Positions 62,574-64,000 of a DNA stretch of 64,000 nucleotides are shown here, in pieces; position 1 is the stretch's first letter; each line of letters opens with the position of its first letter. The notes under the pieces are model-generated. The model was not told the DNA's origin. It ran no database searches and worked only from the letters and a program-made list of their open reading frames with translations. Both the position numbers and the translations under genes were made by a program. The stretch lies in contig LR733345.1 in the NCBI GenBank assembly GCA_902506225.1, forward strand, positions 1,550,001 to 1,614,000. Reading direction: 5' to 3'. This DNA comes from Faucicola sp902506225 (GTDB lineage: Bacteria > Pseudomonadota > Gammaproteobacteria > Pseudomonadales > Moraxellaceae).

Positions 62574-64000
62574 CAATCATATCCTTTTATTATTCGTTTA
62601 AATCGTTGCACAAAGCCTTTATTAGCGGTTGGGTTGTAGTCTTTTTCACCAGCATTCAATGAGCGAGATTGAATAATCAACTCACCATTATTAAGATTGC
62701 GTTGGGCGTAGTGCATCAGAGCGAGAGCAATCCCAGTATCGCCATGGCGTTTTTGTTTGTCCTCACCCTTGTTTTTGGTTGCTGGTAGTTTGGGTACACC
62801 GCCAATGACTTCAAAGGCAAAGAGGTCAGACAAAATATTTTCGTGCTGTGGAATATCGGTGAGCATTCCATCTTCTAATGCCGCCTTGAACGGTGGCATG
62901 TTGAGCGAGTACCATGCTTGTGATAGCTTAATCATCTCAACTCGTGACGAGCCGTAGCGTTGCCATGCTTTTTCGGCATTTGCCGCACCAATACCACCAG
63001 CATCCATCGCCATGCCCATCAGACGAATGCTATCGCAGATATAGTTGAGTACCTGCTCTTGCTGACTGAAGGGGATGTTATGTAGTTCAACGATAAAGGC
63101 AGTGCGTAGCTGTAGTCGCTCGGTCTCAAATCCTACAGGGTATGCAGTTCTATCGCCATTTCGCCCGTAGTCTGCTCCCACGTAGCACTTAGCGTCTTGG
63201 GGCATACTGGCAAGAATTAAATCAAGGTTATCGTGACACCACGTTTGGCAGTCCAGCTCACGCAGGTAGTCCGGCAATAGATTGAACTCATCTTTTTTCT
63301 CATAGATGATATAGGGCGTAGCAAGGCTCATGCAGCTTTGGATTAATGCCCGAGATAAATATTTACCACCACTGGCTTTGGGAATACAGTTCAGCTCTTC
63401 ATCCACGTTATCGGCATAGATATCACGGATACTGTTTGCCCATTCAATCTCGCCCTCTGCCGACCACGTCTTACCCGTTTTTAGACAAATTCGCTGGTAT
63501 AACCCTTGCTCAAGGGCTTCATCAAAGGTACATTCATGTAGCGTGTACGGTTTACGCCCCGCCTTTACGTCTTCGATAAGTACATTAAACGGATTTGCCA
63601 CGCCATTGTGCGTTGAGATAATCCGCACACAACCGCCCCAAATCAGCAGGGCAAACGCTGCCTTAAGTAGCTCCGCTAGGTTGTCATGGAACGCTGCCTC
63701 ATCGATGACCACACGCCCTTGTTTACCACGCAAGTTACGAGGGGCAGACGATAGAGCCGTGACCCGAAAGCCACTGGCAAACTTGACGGTATAGGCAAGG
63801 ATGGATTTTTTCTCATCGCCATCGTCAAAGACTTCCTCATGCTCTTCGATTTCCCCAGCCACAAGGTTATAGTATTTTGCCCAGTCCGCCACATCACGGA
63901 TAAACTCTATCGCCATGTCTTTGGTATAGCCGATATACCAAGTGTCCTGCCCATTAATGCGAGACGCTTCAAGGGCGGATTCGCCAGCCTCTGCCCATGA
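62573..64000 (-). CDS. Phage large terminase (Mu gp28-like), N-terminus outside the window
   Basis: The frame is open to the window edge; the visible 475 residues begin SWAEAGESALEASRINGQDT and continue into MAIEFIRDVADWAKYYNLVA. Features of the ATPase-nuclease are RGKQGRVVIDEAAFHDN with the Walker B-like DEA, IISTHNG as motif III, and YVGADYGRNGDRTA with the nuclease Asp. The N-terminal Walker A lies beyond 64000. An internal ATG at 63916 is not the true start. Confidence 0.9.
   Translation of the reverse strand, partial: SWAEAGESALEASRINGQDTWYIGYTKDMAIEFIRDVADWAKYYNLVAGEIEEHEEVFDDGDEKKSILAYTVKFASGFRVTALSSAPRNLRGKQGRVVIDEAAFHDNLAELLKAAFALLIWGGCVRIISTHNGVANPFNVLIEDVKAGRKPYTLHECTFDEALEQGLYQRICLKTGKTWSAEGEIEWANSIRDIYADNVDEELNCIPKASGGKYLSRALIQSCMSLATPYIIYEKKDEFNLLPDYLRELDCQTWCHDNLDLILASMPQDAKCYVGADYGRNGDRTAYPVGFETERLQLRTAFIVELHNIPFSQQEQVLNYICDSIRLMGMAMDAGGIGAANAEKAWQRYGSSRVEMIKLSQAWYSLNMPPFKAALEDGMLTDIPQHENILSDLFAFEVIGGVPKLPATKNKGEDKQKRHGDTGIALALMHYAQRNLNNGELIIQSRSLNAGEKDYNPTANKGFVQRFKRIIKGYD

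Larger units (their letters stand above)
40874..64000 (-). mobile_element. Mu-like prophage (right part; continues beyond the window)
   Basis: All late genes except two run on the minus strand in Mu/P2 order: terminase, portal, F, G, protease, decoration, capsid, gp36- and gp37-like proteins, sheath, tube, E/E', tape measure, U, X, D, V, W, J, I, fibres, Com, DNA methylase. The element interrupts a host gene at GATAC|TG, with transposase-site-like repeats just inside. Head proteins are Mu-type; U, X, D and the FI/FII tail proteins are P2-type. Repressor, transposase A/B and lysis genes are expected to the right of 64000, so intactness cannot be judged. Confidence 0.9.

Noticed and set aside
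62573..63916. Terminase starting at ATG 63916
   Set aside because: The frame continues upstream to the window edge with terminase-like residues, so the ATG is internal.
1..64000. CRISPR arrays, tRNA or rRNA genes
   Set aside because: I saw no regularly spaced direct repeats of suitable size and no tRNA-like clover leaf or rRNA sequence.

Overview
The window looks like the chromosome of a gammaproteobacterium of the family Moraxellaceae, probably Moraxella/Faucicola-like; this rests on gene content (msbA-lpxK-kdsB block, CysB-type regulator, long DnaG and BamD) and on the moderately AT-rich coding style, not on a database search. Positions 1-40873 are host chromosome. Positions 40874-64000 are the right-hand part of a Mu-like prophage that runs off the window at 64000.

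Host region. 1-4983 is an ExbB/ExbD + lipid A export + LPS operon (exbB, exbD, msbA, lpxK, kdsB) closed by a clear terminator. 5009-7503 holds a luciferase-like oxidoreductase, a CysB-type LysR regulator and an orphan HicB-like protein. 7802-12421 runs AmpG-like permease, prmC, MoeB/ThiF-type adenylyltransferase and an AarF/UbiB-type kinase. dnaG and bamD lie on the minus strand, then rluD, a small membrane protein, a two-gene radical-SAM/DNA-metabolism pair, a Thr/Val-rich exported protein and an aromatic/aspartate aminotransferase. After the operon described next come a pseudouridine synthase, thiE, a BASS-like transporter, a PHA-system protein, and a TetR/SDR/FAD-protein locus.

The most unusual host feature is a seven-gene plus-strand cluster at 22292-35679: VWA protein, membrane-anchored PP2C phosphatase, membrane-anchored Ser/Thr kinase-like protein, zinc-ribbon RDD membrane protein, SEDS (RodA/FtsW) protein with an extra N-terminal domain, a 1006-residue class B penicillin-binding protein, and a protein with an FHA-like C-terminus. 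The first three resemble the E. coli YegL-YegK-YegI set. The whole set parallels, in protein types, the actinobacterial pknB-pknA-pbpA-rodA-pstP-fhaB-fhaA locus. I infer a dedicated phospho-regulated peptidoglycan synthase.

Prophage. It is inserted in a FAD-dependent oxidoreductase gene. Its end starts TG next to GATAC and carries two copies of an 11-mer spaced 22 bp apart, as expected for Mu-type transposase sites. Late genes lie on the minus strand from terminase (64000) through a Mu-type head module (portal, F, G, protease, capsid) to a tail with P2-type parts (sheath FI, tube FII, E/E', tape measure, U, X, D, V, W, J, I, fibres), ending with a Com-like zinc-finger protein and a DNA adenine methylase. 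Two genes on the opposite strand interrupt the head module: a UmuD/LexA-like self-cleaving protease and an AT-rich coiled-coil membrane protein. Notable control signals are a hairpin over the methylase ribosome site and GTG start, a +1/-2 offset between E and E', a split gene D, and terminator-like hairpins inside the tail operon. No tRNA, rRNA or CRISPR was recognised.
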